NCBI RefSeq assembly: GCF_022539665.2
Contig: NC_081331.1
Span: 8,339,534-8,403,533 of the forward strand
DNA length: 64,000 nucleotides
Direction of reading: 5' to 3'
DNA from: Daphnia carinata
Taxonomy: Eukaryota; Arthropoda; Branchiopoda; Diplostraca; Daphniidae
The position numbers and the translations under genes were made by a program. How positions within the stretch are numbered: position 1 is the stretch's first letter; the number at the start of each line of letters is the position of its first letter. Of the stretch, positions 1 to 9,588 are shown piece after piece. Under the pieces are notes generated by a model. The model saw only the letters and a list, made by a program, of their open reading frames with translations. It did not search any database and was not told the DNA's origin.

Positions 1-770
1 CTCACAGCAGTTGTTGCAGCCGTGTACAACCTCCAACTAAGATCCAGCCGTTCCACGGTAACCCGAAGAATTACGCTCGATTCAAGGCCAAATTCCAGGC
101 CTTGTATGAAGAGTATGAAGATTCTCCGGTACTTCTTTTTATGTTGGAGGAGCTGCTAGCCGAAGAGGTACGAAATAAAATCAGTGAATGTCTGACCGAT
201 GGAACAATGTACTCTGTGGTGTGGGAACGTTTGGACGCGGTCTACGGTCGAACTGAGATTATGGATCGACGACCATCTACAGATCTCGCCACTGAAGAGC
301 CTAGATGCTGCCAGCCTCAAGACTTTCGCAAACCGTCTTCACGGAGCAGTAGCCACGCTCTCAAAATCGAAGTACACCCATGAGCTCTACAGCCGTACCA
401 CCTTGATGGCCCTTAAAGAAAATTGACACTTTACCTCAAGGATAAGTGGGACGAAAAACGGAAAAAGGCAGGCGTGGAACTGAATGTTCTAGACTTAGAC
501 GACTGGGTAACGTTGAAATCTATGAGCAAACAACATGGAAAAAATGTGTTCGAGTCTTTACCCACGTCGACATCCAAAGGTATAAAATTCGACGAAAGGA
601 AGACAAGAGATCTAGCATCCCATACACGTCGACCATTGGACACCTAGCGACGATGGAAGGTTCGAAAGTATCGGCGTCATCATCTTCAGCAACTATGCCT
701 CCAAGGAGCCGATCAACATCGGTGCCTTGTATGTAACGGCAGGGCCCACAATCTCTCAACCTGTACCGCT
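1..770 (+). pseudogene. BEL/Pao gag remnant
   Basis: The first 300 bases encode a DUF1759-type gag core, with a motif like FHGNPKNYARFKAKF followed by a leucine-rich helical stretch. Frame breaks follow near 290-430 and 500-700. A CCHC knuckle (C-L-V-C, then H, then C) is encoded around 724-766. A second Cys/His cluster ending in HHTLLH lies in another frame at about 840-930, so a frameshift separates the two. Gag packages the element's RNA in the cytoplasm. This copy cannot make an intact protein. Confidence 0.75.
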
Positions 771-899
771 TTCATGTCTCTCACGCCCACGAAGAGGGCT
801 GAGAAGGTATTCAATCCGGAAGATGTTTGTTATGTCTTACGGGAAAACACGAACGCAAGGAATGTCCCAGGGATATCAGCTGTACTATTGCTGGCTGTA

Positions 900-1790
900 C
901 TGGAACCCGACACCACACCTTGCTTCATGGATCCGAATTCATCCCATTGAGGAGGCTGGCGGATCAATCTGCCCCATCACCGTCACCATCGACAGCATTC
1001 CTTGGGACTTTGACCCATCTGGAAACAGAAAAACGACGTGTACATTTCAAAATTGTACCGGTTCCGGTGTGGGAGCTGGAGAGACATGGGTCGACACTTT
1101 CGGTTTTCTGGATACCGGAAGCGACACCACGCTGATTAGGAGCGACGTAGTAAAGAAGTTGGATTTCTTTGGGCCGTCTAAACGCATCAACGTTGTATCG
1201 TATGACAGAGCCACGTCTAAAGTTGCGACTTACGTAGTAAACTTCGCCCTAACATCTCGTGATGGTAAAAGCCAGTTTGAAGAGACGCACGCTTACGCCG
1301 TAGACAATTTGAAGGTGACGCTAAATACGGCGATCGACCCTCGACAGTTGGAGTCATGGACACACCTACGTGGTATTGAAGTCCCGACCGTTCAACAGGA
1401 GGACGTGACAGTGCTGATAGGAATCGACGTCGCAGAGGCCCACGATCATGTAGCTTCCATCAAGCCGCCGACTGGAACTGGGCCCATCGCCTTCAAGACG
1501 TCGTTTGGCTGGTGTTTGGGTGGACAAACGGGCCCACCACAAGACGGACGCACGTTCATCGCTCATCTGGCCGCCGAGGAACGCCCCGAAGACCTAAACG
1601 AGCTGGTGAAGAAGTTCTGGCAACTTGAGGCCAACGAATTAGAAATAGAACTGCCCGTTCTATCTGAGGAAGATCTAAGTGGAAAACGTATCCTTGAATC
1701 ATCCGTAAAATGTATTGGTAACCGGTATCAAGTCGGCTTAATGTGGAAAGCCGACGACGTATCTCCCGAACAATCGGGCGTCTGCATTGA
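900..1790 (+). pseudogene. BEL/Pao aspartic protease remnant
   Basis: An open stretch carries the catalytic motif FLDTGSDTTLI near 1105-1135 and the downstream segment of A17-type retropepsins (conserved VLIGIDVAEAHD region near 1410-1450, then a KTSFGWCLGG motif near 1495-1530). In a working element this domain cleaves the gag-pol polyprotein. The frame changes near 1790, where the RT domain continues in a different frame. Confidence 0.75.
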
Positions 1791-3099
1791 AGAGGCTCTA
1801 CGCCCTCCAACGACGTTTTCATCGAGGCGCGGAGTTTGCCCAAACGTACGATGCAGTGGTCAAGGAGTACATCGGTTTGAAACATGCCCGACTCCTCGCG
1901 ACTCAAGAAGCCCGGACGGAGACGAACAAGACATGGTATCTACCACACCACGGGGTTGTGAGCGCATCCAGCTCATCAACCAAGGTTCGTGTTGTATTCG
2001 ATGGAGCTGCTGAGTTCGGTGGCACATCGATAAGCCAAAACCTGCTTCGGGGACCTAACCTACTCGTTAGCTTGCTCAGTGTGTTCATCCGCTTCCGCCG
2101 CAACCTCGTACCAGTCGGTGCAGACATCGAGAAAATGTTTCACCAGGTGAAATTCCGAAGAAGACCATGCAGCGTTCCGATTTTTCTACCGGACGCCCAG
2201 CTATACTTCAGCCCCGTAAACGTACCAGATTCACCTTTTTGGAGCGATATCATCTCCGACGAGCTGCATTTTCACCCTCAACAGGACGACCGATGACCAC
2301 CGCAACCAGTTTCGAGACGTAGCTGATAGTGTTTGACGGAATTTCTACGTCGACATTTACCTCGACTCCTTCGACTCTGAAGACGAGGCCATCAAACGGT
2401 TCCGCCAAATGAAATCCCTTCTTCAGCTAGGCGGGTTCAACTTGATCAAATTGACGTCATCATCGAGAATGGTGATAGCACCGTTACGAATATTCGGCCT
2501 CACTTCACCAACCCTTTATCTGGACATGGAGAAACTCCCCGTCGAAAGAACGCTTGGAGTAATGTGCGACAGTGAGAGAGATATGCTGACGTTCAAGATT
2601 CGGAAGCCATCGAACAACGAGACCCTCACTAAGCGAGACTTCCTAAGCATCCTCTCTAGTGTCTACGACCCGCTGGGACTTGTCGCACCTGTTGTCTTCA
2701 TAATGAAGTCTTTTCTCCAAGACATTTGGACAAAGGAAGAACGGATTGGTTAGGACGATGTTTTACCCGAAACCGTTGAGTCAACGTTCTTATTGCTGGT
2801 ATGATCCTCTTGAAAATTTGAAGTTTCTTTCGGTTCCGAGATGCTTCCGTTTCAAACGAGGACGTTGGACTCAACAGCACCTCCACGTCTTCACGGATGC
2901 AAGCTCCGAAGGGTACGGAGCAGTAGCCTATTTCCGCACTGTATTCGAAGATCAGTCTATCAACGTGTCTTTCGTTATGTCAAAAATACACGTTACGCCG
3001 GTGAAAGGGATCACTATCCCACGTTTAGAGCTACAAGCTGCAGTAGAAGGTCTTAACTTCGCCCTCACGATTTGTCGTGAACTGGATATCGACCAGTGA
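1787..3099 (+). pseudogene. BEL/Pao reverse transcriptase / RNase H remnant
   Basis: RT motifs include KVRVVFDGAAEF and a GADIEKMFHQV segment near 1980-2150. After a break near 2160-2340 comes the catalytic loop, which reads YVDI at about 2346-2357 where active elements have Y-x-D-D, so the second catalytic aspartate is lost. The conserved YDPLGLVAP motif follows near 2665-2690. The RNase H part begins with LHVFTDASSEGYGAVAY near 2880 and has the RLELQAA motif near 3025. An in-frame TGA at 3097-3099 separates it from the following domain. Confidence 0.85.
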
Positions 3100-3102
3100 C
3101 TT

Positions 3103-4995
3103 GTGACTTTAGACAGGGACTCACAATCGGTGCTGCGGTGGATCCATTCCAACACCTGCCCATTTGAAGTCTTCGTCAACAACCGCATCGGAAAAATACT
3201 TCGGAACTCGGGTCGTCGAGAATGGCGCCATGTTGCGGGAGAATCAAACCCAGCGGACAACTGCAGTAGGGGTATTGACCCAAAGGATGTCAACGAGTTG
3301 GTCAACTTTCACAGAGAACCTCCGTTCCTGAACCTAGACCCTTCAGAATGGTACATTTGGGACGAAATTACGGAGCCAGAAGAACGGCATGTAAACGTGG
3401 TTCGTGTCTTGGCAGTCAAAACGGAAGATGAAAACCACTTCATCGATCGATGTGTCGTACGTTTTTCCAGCCTGCTGAAAATGCAACGAGTGATGTCCTG
3501 GAGTCTAAGATTTGCCAACAATGTTAGAGCAAAACTACGTGAAGAAAAACCCGTGGTTGGAGACTTAACGGTAGAAGAAATGGTAACGTCGTTGACAATA
3601 TGCATCATACGCGCGCAGGAATTGGCCTTTGCTGAAGAATTCTACGCCCTTCGCAAGAATCTGGAATTGCCACTCAGATCAAAGCTTCGCACCTTCAAGC
3701 CTTTCTTGGATGACGTTGGACAGTTGCGAATAGGCGGACGTATACTTCATGCGCCAATAGACTACGCAGCTAAGCACCGCATACTCCTACCAGCGACTCA
3801 ATCTTTAACAAGAAGGATAATCTGGGATTATCACGTTAGACACATGCACGTCAAGACAGAGAGATTGCTGACTGACCTCTGTTCCCGCTATTGGATACTT
3901 TCTGGACGCAAGGTGGTAAAATCCGTAATCAACAATTGCTGGCATTGTAAGTGCACGTCGTCGAAGCCTAGCCCTCCGCTGATGTCTTCACTACCAATCC
4001 ATCGTTTAACACCCCATCTGCCCGCGTTCACGTACACAGGGATCGATTACTTTGGACCCTTGGCTGTACGATTTGGTAGAAGAGGTAGACGGCATGAGAA
4101 ACGCTGGGTTAGTCTATTCACGTGCTTGACGACACGGGCAGTTCACCTGGAAGTAGCCAACGGGCTCAGTATGGAGGAGTTTCTACTCTGTTTCTCTCGT
4201 TTTGGAGCCTACGCGGAAAACCGAAGGTTGTGAACAGTGACAATGGAACAAACTTTGTTGCCGCAGAGCAGGAGTTGTGACAAGCCTTGGAAGAACTCGC
4301 CCGTAACCACGAAGAACTTCAGACTGTAATGGCTTGTCAACAAATAGAGTTGCACTTCTCTCCACCCCATGGGCCCCACTTCGGTGGTGTGTGGGAAAGG
4401 ATCGTACAATCCTGCAAGCGGGCAATGAAAACCAGCATAGGTAATTGCCTAGTCATGGACGAAGTGTTACGTATTATCGTTGTTGAAGTGGCAGCTCTGT
4501 TAACGCCCGGCCGTTAACGCACTTGAGCATGGATCCGGAAGATCCGGACCCTTTAACGCTTACCATTTCTTATACGGTGGGGATCGGCCGTACTTGCCCT
4601 TCCAGCTGGCCGACGTGGAAAACATGAACGTCACTACCAAGCAGCTTCTGCAAAACCAAGCCATCCTCCAGCACTTTTGGAATAGATGGCTACGTGAATA
4701 CGTTCCACACTTAGCAGAAAGAAGAAAATGGCAAGAAAGTAGGCCTAACATCACCGTTTGGGTATCTGGTGCTTGTAATCGAACCGAATACCTTGCGTGG
4801 CCGATGTGGCCGATGGGTAAAGTGCTTGAAGTTATTCCCAGTACTACGGATAATGTTGTTCGAGTAGTAAAAGTGAAGCTCAGCAACCATCCAAGACCAT
4901 GTATTCGACTGGTGGCCAAATTATGTATCATGGTTGCGGCAAAAGAACAAGATGTTTACGCAAAAGAAGAAAAAACGGAATCTTCAACAGCGTAA
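3103..4995 (+). pseudogene. BEL/Pao integrase and DUF5641-like C-terminus remnant
   Basis: The frame resumes directly after the TGA. It encodes the end of RNase H, an H2C2 zinc-binding region (RHMHVKTERLL... WHCK, about 3835-3955) and the integrase core with the first Asp in TGIDYFGPL (about 4035-4060). After a frameshift near 4195 the second Asp (SDNGTNFV) and the Glu region (GPHFGGVWERIV, about 4370-4405) follow. A further break near 4515-4590 precedes the C-terminal DUF5641-like domain (4594-4995). Integrase would insert cDNA into the genome. This one is interrupted at least three times. Confidence 0.85.
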
Positions 4996-5358
4996 ACGGT
5001 CGACTTTAATACTGTAAAAATGTAAATACGGCTTGTAATGGAGCTACAGTCAAAGTCTCCCCTCGCAAACTCAAAATTGTAAATGTAACAAACAAAATCA
5101 TGTAATGGCAACACACAAATGTAAACAACATAGGAAAATCGCAACTCAAACCCTAGTGGAGGATTCACTAAGTTCAACGCTACCTATATTCAAGTTCAAA
5201 TATGGAGGCAAAGGGCAGAAGTCAAGTCGCCTGCTGTTTCGTAGTACCAAAGAACTGAAAACTGCTTAGCCTACCCTGCTAGCAGATGGCATTCAGTCGA
5301 CCTAACTTCATCTAGTGAAACGTGCTCCCTGTGAACTCCTAAAGCCAACGTAATTGCC
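4996..5358. other. Non-coding interval after the first BEL/Pao element
   Basis: No gene is seen. A purine-rich stretch lies around 5200-5220 (ggaggcaaagggcagaag) and could be a polypurine tract, with an LTR-like segment after it. No second copy is present in the window to prove an LTR. Confidence 0.35.
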
Positions 5359-5830
5359 ATGACCAAGTATCCACCTCCATCAGTCGCATCCGTGAAGGAA
5401 AAACTTGAAGTGAGTAGGGAACAGGAGCAAGAATGTGTGGCCAACCTCAAAGAAACAATGGAAGACATTTTAAACGCTAAAAAGGAACTCGTTGACAAGG
5501 TTTCCTTGTGTCAAAATGCAATCCTTCGTCTCGACAAGGAATACAACCAGATGCAACAAGACCTTGTAAACATGTACGTGCACGTCAAGACCGAGCGAGA
5601 GACCCTGATAAGTGGGGTACATCGGGTCTCTCCTCTACAAGGATCGAGAAAAGGCGGCTGAGGCTCCGGTACCCACGCCGGTCGCCACACCAGAGTCCCA
5701 CGTTCATCATTCCGCTGCACACCCCAAACATCATATGTTTCCTAAAGTCCCACGTCTCGAGAGCAACGCCGTGCAAAAAGAAGGTTTTGGAATGTGAGGA
5801 GTTTATGCTCCTCACCAACCAAGATCGATT
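5359..5830 (+). pseudogene. Possible gag N-terminal fragment (coiled coil), frameshifted
   Basis: An ATG at 5359 opens about 85 codons of strongly charged, heptad-like sequence (EKLEVSREQEQE, then KKELVDKVSL), predicted coiled coil. The frame shifts near 5610 into a Pro/His-rich stretch ending in FPKVPRLE at about 5738-5762. Many BEL/Pao gag proteins start with a coiled coil and then a 'LPKL' type motif before the DUF1759 core. That is exactly the part missing from the start of the window, so this may be the start of a second, truncated copy. I do not recognise it firmly. Confidence 0.35.
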
Positions 5831-6662
5831 GTAGCTTCTCTTTGCTCAGCGGAGGTGCTTCGGGTGTTTTATCCCGACCGCCGTCACCGGACACACCAGG
5901 ATTTCTGGTTGCCCTCACCCCAGACGTTGTACGCTTTGCAACACGCAGGACCATCACCAGGTTCCATGTGGCGTACAAGGATCTTCCAAGCCATTGAAGT
6001 TCGTCGATGTTCATCGCTTCCACGTTTGAAGTTTACTTTTGTTACCATTGCACCTGTTGTAACGGTGGGTCCCGCTGTCACCCGCGGTGCTGCCCTCGCG
6101 GGCAGGGCAGTAGGGGGCAGGGGCCTAAAAATTTAGTGGCCCCCTTTTTTTTGGTGGTTTCTTTTTCCCTTTTTGTGGGTGGGGAGGGTCAGTATTAGTC
6201 AAGTACACCCCAGACAAGTTGTCTAAAGTTTTCATCTCGAAATTGGTCCGTTGCCCCTTTGTTGTGTGTCAGTCTGTCTTTTTTCTCCGCAAATCAAGCC
6301 ACCTTTTTGTTTTCTCCCTCGTCAACCCAGAAATAAAGCGTTTCTTTTCTCACGTCATCTTTTCTTCATTCATCCACAACCATCATCATTCTCATTTTCT
6401 CTCTCTGTTACACTCCATGCACGACAGTCTGCAACAATTCCAAACCTATGGTTTTACTGTCCTATATCTTCAATTGAATGTTATTAATAGGCCGTGAAAA
6501 GGGACTAAAACAGCTTATAATATATATCATATGAGGTATTACTCATAACTAATGATTTTTTAAGATAAACTTACTGTAACTATCTTGGTTACTGTAGGTT
6601 TTGCTCTTATCAATACTGTGTTACTTAGCGATTGTTCCTTTTGTCGAACAAATGACATAACA
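5831..6662. other. Non-coding interval before the young BEL/Pao insertion
   Basis: No coding signal that I trust. A short GC-rich hairpin (arms ctgccc / gggcag, 6090-6105) and pyrimidine-rich runs at 6140-6430 are the only visible structure. Confidence 0.4.
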
Positions 6663-6667
6663 GTATG

Positions 6668-6986
6668 TGGTCTGGCGACCGTATTTTGTTCATAAATATA
6701 TGTCACCTATATCGATTACTAAGATAGAGGGCCACACTACGCGCATCGCAATTAGGTTACTGTTTAACCTAATTTTGAGTTGACGTAGTAACTTAACTAA
6801 ACTTGTAGTGCCTATTACGCGTGTGTGTTCTGCCCGAAAGGTAATATTGTATTATAATTTACTCCCTTGAATCTATTCTTATCATTTGTGCTATTACGCG
6901 TGTGTGTTCTGCCCGATAGACACACAAAGAATCACAGCAATACAAGGATTGCAAAGAAACCTTTCTCAGAAATCAGCGTGAGAACA
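6668..6986 (+). repeat. 5' LTR of the young BEL/Pao element
   Basis: It starts tggtctggcg and ends gagaaca, and matches 12543-12861 along its whole length. Inside it a 26-bp sequence (starting ctattacgcgtg, ending tgcccga) occurs twice, at 6812-6837 and 6891-6916. Confidence 0.95.
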
Positions 6987-7010
6987 ACTGGTCCTTCGAA
7001 CCGGAGAGAA
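6987..7010 (+). promoter_or_regulatory. Putative primer-binding site
   Basis: Immediately after the LTR lies ac, then tggtccttcgaaccgg. The leading tgg matches the CCA end of a tRNA, and ttcgaacc matches a T-loop. I do not assign the tRNA, because the T-loop match lies closer to the CCA than in a full-length tRNA 3' end. Confidence 0.6.
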
Positions 7011-7053
7011 GTTTAAGAAAATCAATTCAAGATAACGACACCCACATTGCATA

Positions 7054-9588
7054 ATGGCAACAAGTATTCCAACCTACGACGTGGCTAATCCCTTGACACC
7101 TGAGGTGTTAGCTAAGTTGGAGGGTGACAGGACAGTCACTCGCAGAAGAATTACAACTATCTGCCGAGAAGTCGAAAGCATTATAGATGCAAACGGCTCT
7201 ATTGGGAGCCTGAAGGTAATGCTGACGAAGATTAGAACTTTGCTGTCAACACATGAGCAACTGAGTGAAATACTCATTGCACATAGTACATCAGAGGACG
7301 ACACAGATAAACAGTTTCAAGCCCAGCTAAAGTATTTACGCAAGGTAGCAGACGTTGCTGACGCAATCAAAGCTTACAGAGTGTCACAGAACGACGTCAC
7401 CTCATCAACAGCATCATCGGCTGCAAGCGTCAAAAGCTCTCGTTCAAGCCAAAGGGGCCCACTATCAGAAACTGAGAAGAAATTGAAAGAGTTGGATGAA
7501 GAGAAAAGGAGGAAGAAGTTGGAATTTGAACAGGCAAATGAAAGGGCCAAGCAGGCCAAACAAGAGCTGGATCGTGTGGAAATGGAGCTAGAAAACCTGG
7601 ATGTGGACGAATGGAAGTTGAGGCATCCAGGCTCCCCAGTAGAAGATGGCGCTGGAGGGCGAACAAAGGTAGAAGATTGGTTTCGAACGTTATCACCTAG
7701 CCAACCCGCAGAAAGCCAAGCACCAGATGGCTGGATTGAAGATTATTTGGCAGATAGGGTTGAAGTCTCTACACAGCGGTCGACCAAGTTTAAATCTGCA
7801 GATCTAGAATTCTACGGTGGGGACCCAATTGACTGGTTCTGCTGGATTGATTTATTCAAAGTATTAGTGCATGAAACCCCAAAGTCCCCTGGGGAGAAAT
7901 TGGCGATTCTGAAAGGACACCTGACGGGAGAATGCCAAATGACAGTCAAGACGTTGGGTGGTGGAGAGCCGGCCTACAAAGAGGCCCTGAAGAGATTGAA
8001 GCAATCATTTGGAAGACGAGATGTGTTAAGGGTGGCACATTTACAAGCTTTGGAGCGCCTGGAAAGAGGAAATAATGCAACGGCATTCCAACGATTTGCT
8101 GATCGAGTGCGAGCCCATCTATTCGACTTGAGTAGGATAGGCGAGACTGCGCAGCCAGACATCATTGAAAAGATCTGCCGGAAGTTGGCCCAGCCCGACC
8201 GACTTGCGTGGAATGATAAGAAGCCGTATGGGGCCAGCGAAACGAGGTCATTAGAAGAATTTGCTGATTGGCTATGCCAGCGAGCTGCGGCATACCAAAA
8301 CGCCTACGAGATCGTCGCCGAATCAAGCGCAGAATCCGGAAAGAAGAATAGAACCCAGGGTCGATCGCACCAAACGTCGATTCAGATTCAGAAAGAAGGT
8401 AAACCAGGTGGAGACTCGCCTATTAAGAGAACTCCTTTTTGTTATCAGTGCAAAGGACAACATCGATTGACTGACTGCCCAGCGTTTCAGAAGCTGGCGG
8501 TTGGAGAAAGATTCACGTTTGTCCAAACCCACCGATTGTGTTTCAACTGTTTAGGCGCCAATCATTCGGTGAGATTCTGCAACCAATGGAAAGAGTGCGG
8601 TGTGAACGGTTGCAACCGGCGTCATCACCATCTCCTACATCATGACGACAAACCAGCTGCAGCTAAGGGAGCATCAGCCAGATGCTCCAAAGACGAACTT
8701 CAGGAAGAGGTTGCGATGGGGGTGATGAATGTACGAGTCCAAAATTCCCGAGGAGAGTATGTGTGGGCCAATCTGTTCATCGATGAAGGAAGTAACACAT
8801 CCCTGGCAAGAAGCGACTTCATTCGGAGTTTAGGAATAGATGGAGAGGATCAGAAATTAGAGATGAAAGGAATCGGGGGAGTCAGCCGCTGTTACAACAC
8901 ATCCAAAGAAGTAATCCTGACCGTTAGGTTATTGACAGGAGGGGAGACCACCATTAAGGTTTCCACGATGCCGAGGGTAACAGATCCCATTCCGTACGTC
9001 GATTGGAACAAACTGAAGACCCGTTGGAAACATCTCAAATCCCTACCGATCAAATCAGCAGGAGGGCAGGTGGACTTGTTGATTGGAGTTGATCATTACC
9101 ACCTCATCGTCCCGACCGAGTCTAGGGTCGGAGAAGAGGGAGAACCGAGTGCAGTAAAAACACAATTCGGATGGTACGCTCGTGGAGTCATCGGAAGCAA
9201 GTTAAGAAGACCACCAACTAGCCACACTGTTAGAGCCGTGCGCAGCTATTCGTTACGAGTCAACGCCGCATTGGAGAAGGAGCTTCGAGGATTTTGTGAA
9301 ACGGAGAATTTTGGCACTGAAACCCCAAGACTTGTGATGCCACCCGAAGACGAAAGGGCGGTGAAGATTGTCGAGGAGGGAACCAGGAAGCTAGAAATAG
9401 GATATGAGGTGCCAATACCATGGAAGGAAGGAGAACCTTCACTTCCAGATAACAAGAGGCTGGCGCTTTACCGCTTACATGATTTGTTTAAACGGTTTGA
9501 TCGAGATCCGGACTTCAAGGCGGCGTACCAAATGGCTCAAGAAATACATCGATGCGGGATACGTGAGCGAGGTGGAAGAGGAAGGTGA
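7054..9588 (+). CDS. BEL/Pao gag-protease (plus start of RT), 844 aa
   Basis: The ATG at 7054 is the first start after the leader. Residues about 130-200 form a charged coiled coil. Residues about 245-340 are the DUF1759-like gag core. Zinc knuckles begin with CYQCKGQHRLTDC at residue 463, then CFNCLGANHSVRFC and a Cys/His group ending HHHLLH. The protease active site reads IDEGSN, with Asp577 in a D-E-G-S context; DEGS in place of D-T-G is, to my knowledge, a common variant in this superfamily. The frame runs on into the beginning of RT (about residues 790-825) and then goes off frame, giving a non-conserved tail. It overlaps the pol frame by 185 bases. Gag would form particles and protease would mature them. 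Confidence 0.92.
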   Translation: MATSIPTYDVANPLTPEVLAKLEGDRTVTRRRITTICREVESIIDANGSIGSLKVMLTKIRTLLSTHEQLSEILIAHSTSEDDTDKQFQAQLKYLRKVADVADAIKAYRVSQNDVTSSTASSAASVKSSRSSQRGPLSETEKKLKELDEEKRRKKLEFEQANERAKQAKQELDRVEMELENLDVDEWKLRHPGSPVEDGAGGRTKVEDWFRTLSPSQPAESQAPDGWIEDYLADRVEVSTQRSTKFKSADLEFYGGDPIDWFCWIDLFKVLVHETPKSPGEKLAILKGHLTGECQMTVKTLGGGEPAYKEALKRLKQSFGRRDVLRVAHLQALERLERGNNATAFQRFADRVRAHLFDLSRIGETAQPDIIEKICRKLAQPDRLAWNDKKPYGASETRSLEEFADWLCQRAAAYQNAYEIVAESSAESGKKNRTQGRSHQTSIQIQKEGKPGGDSPIKRTPFCYQCKGQHRLTDCPAFQKLAVGERFTFVQTHRLCFNCLGANHSVRFCNQWKECGVNGCNRRHHHLLHHDDKPAAAKGASARCSKDELQEEVAMGVMNVRVQNSRGEYVWANLFIDEGSNTSLARSDFIRSLGIDGEDQKLEMKGIGGVSRCYNTSKEVILTVRLLTGGETTIKVSTMPRVTDPIPYVDWNKLKTRWKHLKSLPIKSAGGQVDLLIGVDHYHLIVPTESRVGEEGEPSAVKTQFGWYARGVIGSKLRRPPTSHTVRAVRSYSLRVNAALEKELRGFCETENFGTETPRLVMPPEDERAVKIVEEGTRKLEIGYEVPIPWKEGEPSLPDNKRLALYRLHDLFKRFDRDPDFKAAYQMAQEIHRCGIRERGGRGR

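Larger units (their letters stand above)
1..4998 (+). mobile_element. Decayed BEL/Pao LTR retrotransposon, 5' truncated by the window edge
   Basis: The domain order is that of a BEL/Pao element read on the + strand: gag (DUF1759-like), two zinc knuckles, an A17-type aspartic protease, reverse transcriptase, RNase H, zinc-binding plus catalytic integrase, and a DUF5641-like C-terminus. Every domain is recognisable, but they lie in different frames separated by stops and indels, so no full gag-pol can be made. The window begins inside gag, so the 5' LTR is not visible. I could not fix the 3' LTR. It is clearly older than the second BEL/Pao element at 6.7-12.9 kb and not a close copy of it. Confidence 0.9.

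Noticed and set aside
6988-7005. Possible tRNA fragment because of ttcgaacc
   Set aside because: No cloverleaf can be drawn; position directly after the LTR makes a primer-binding site the better reading.
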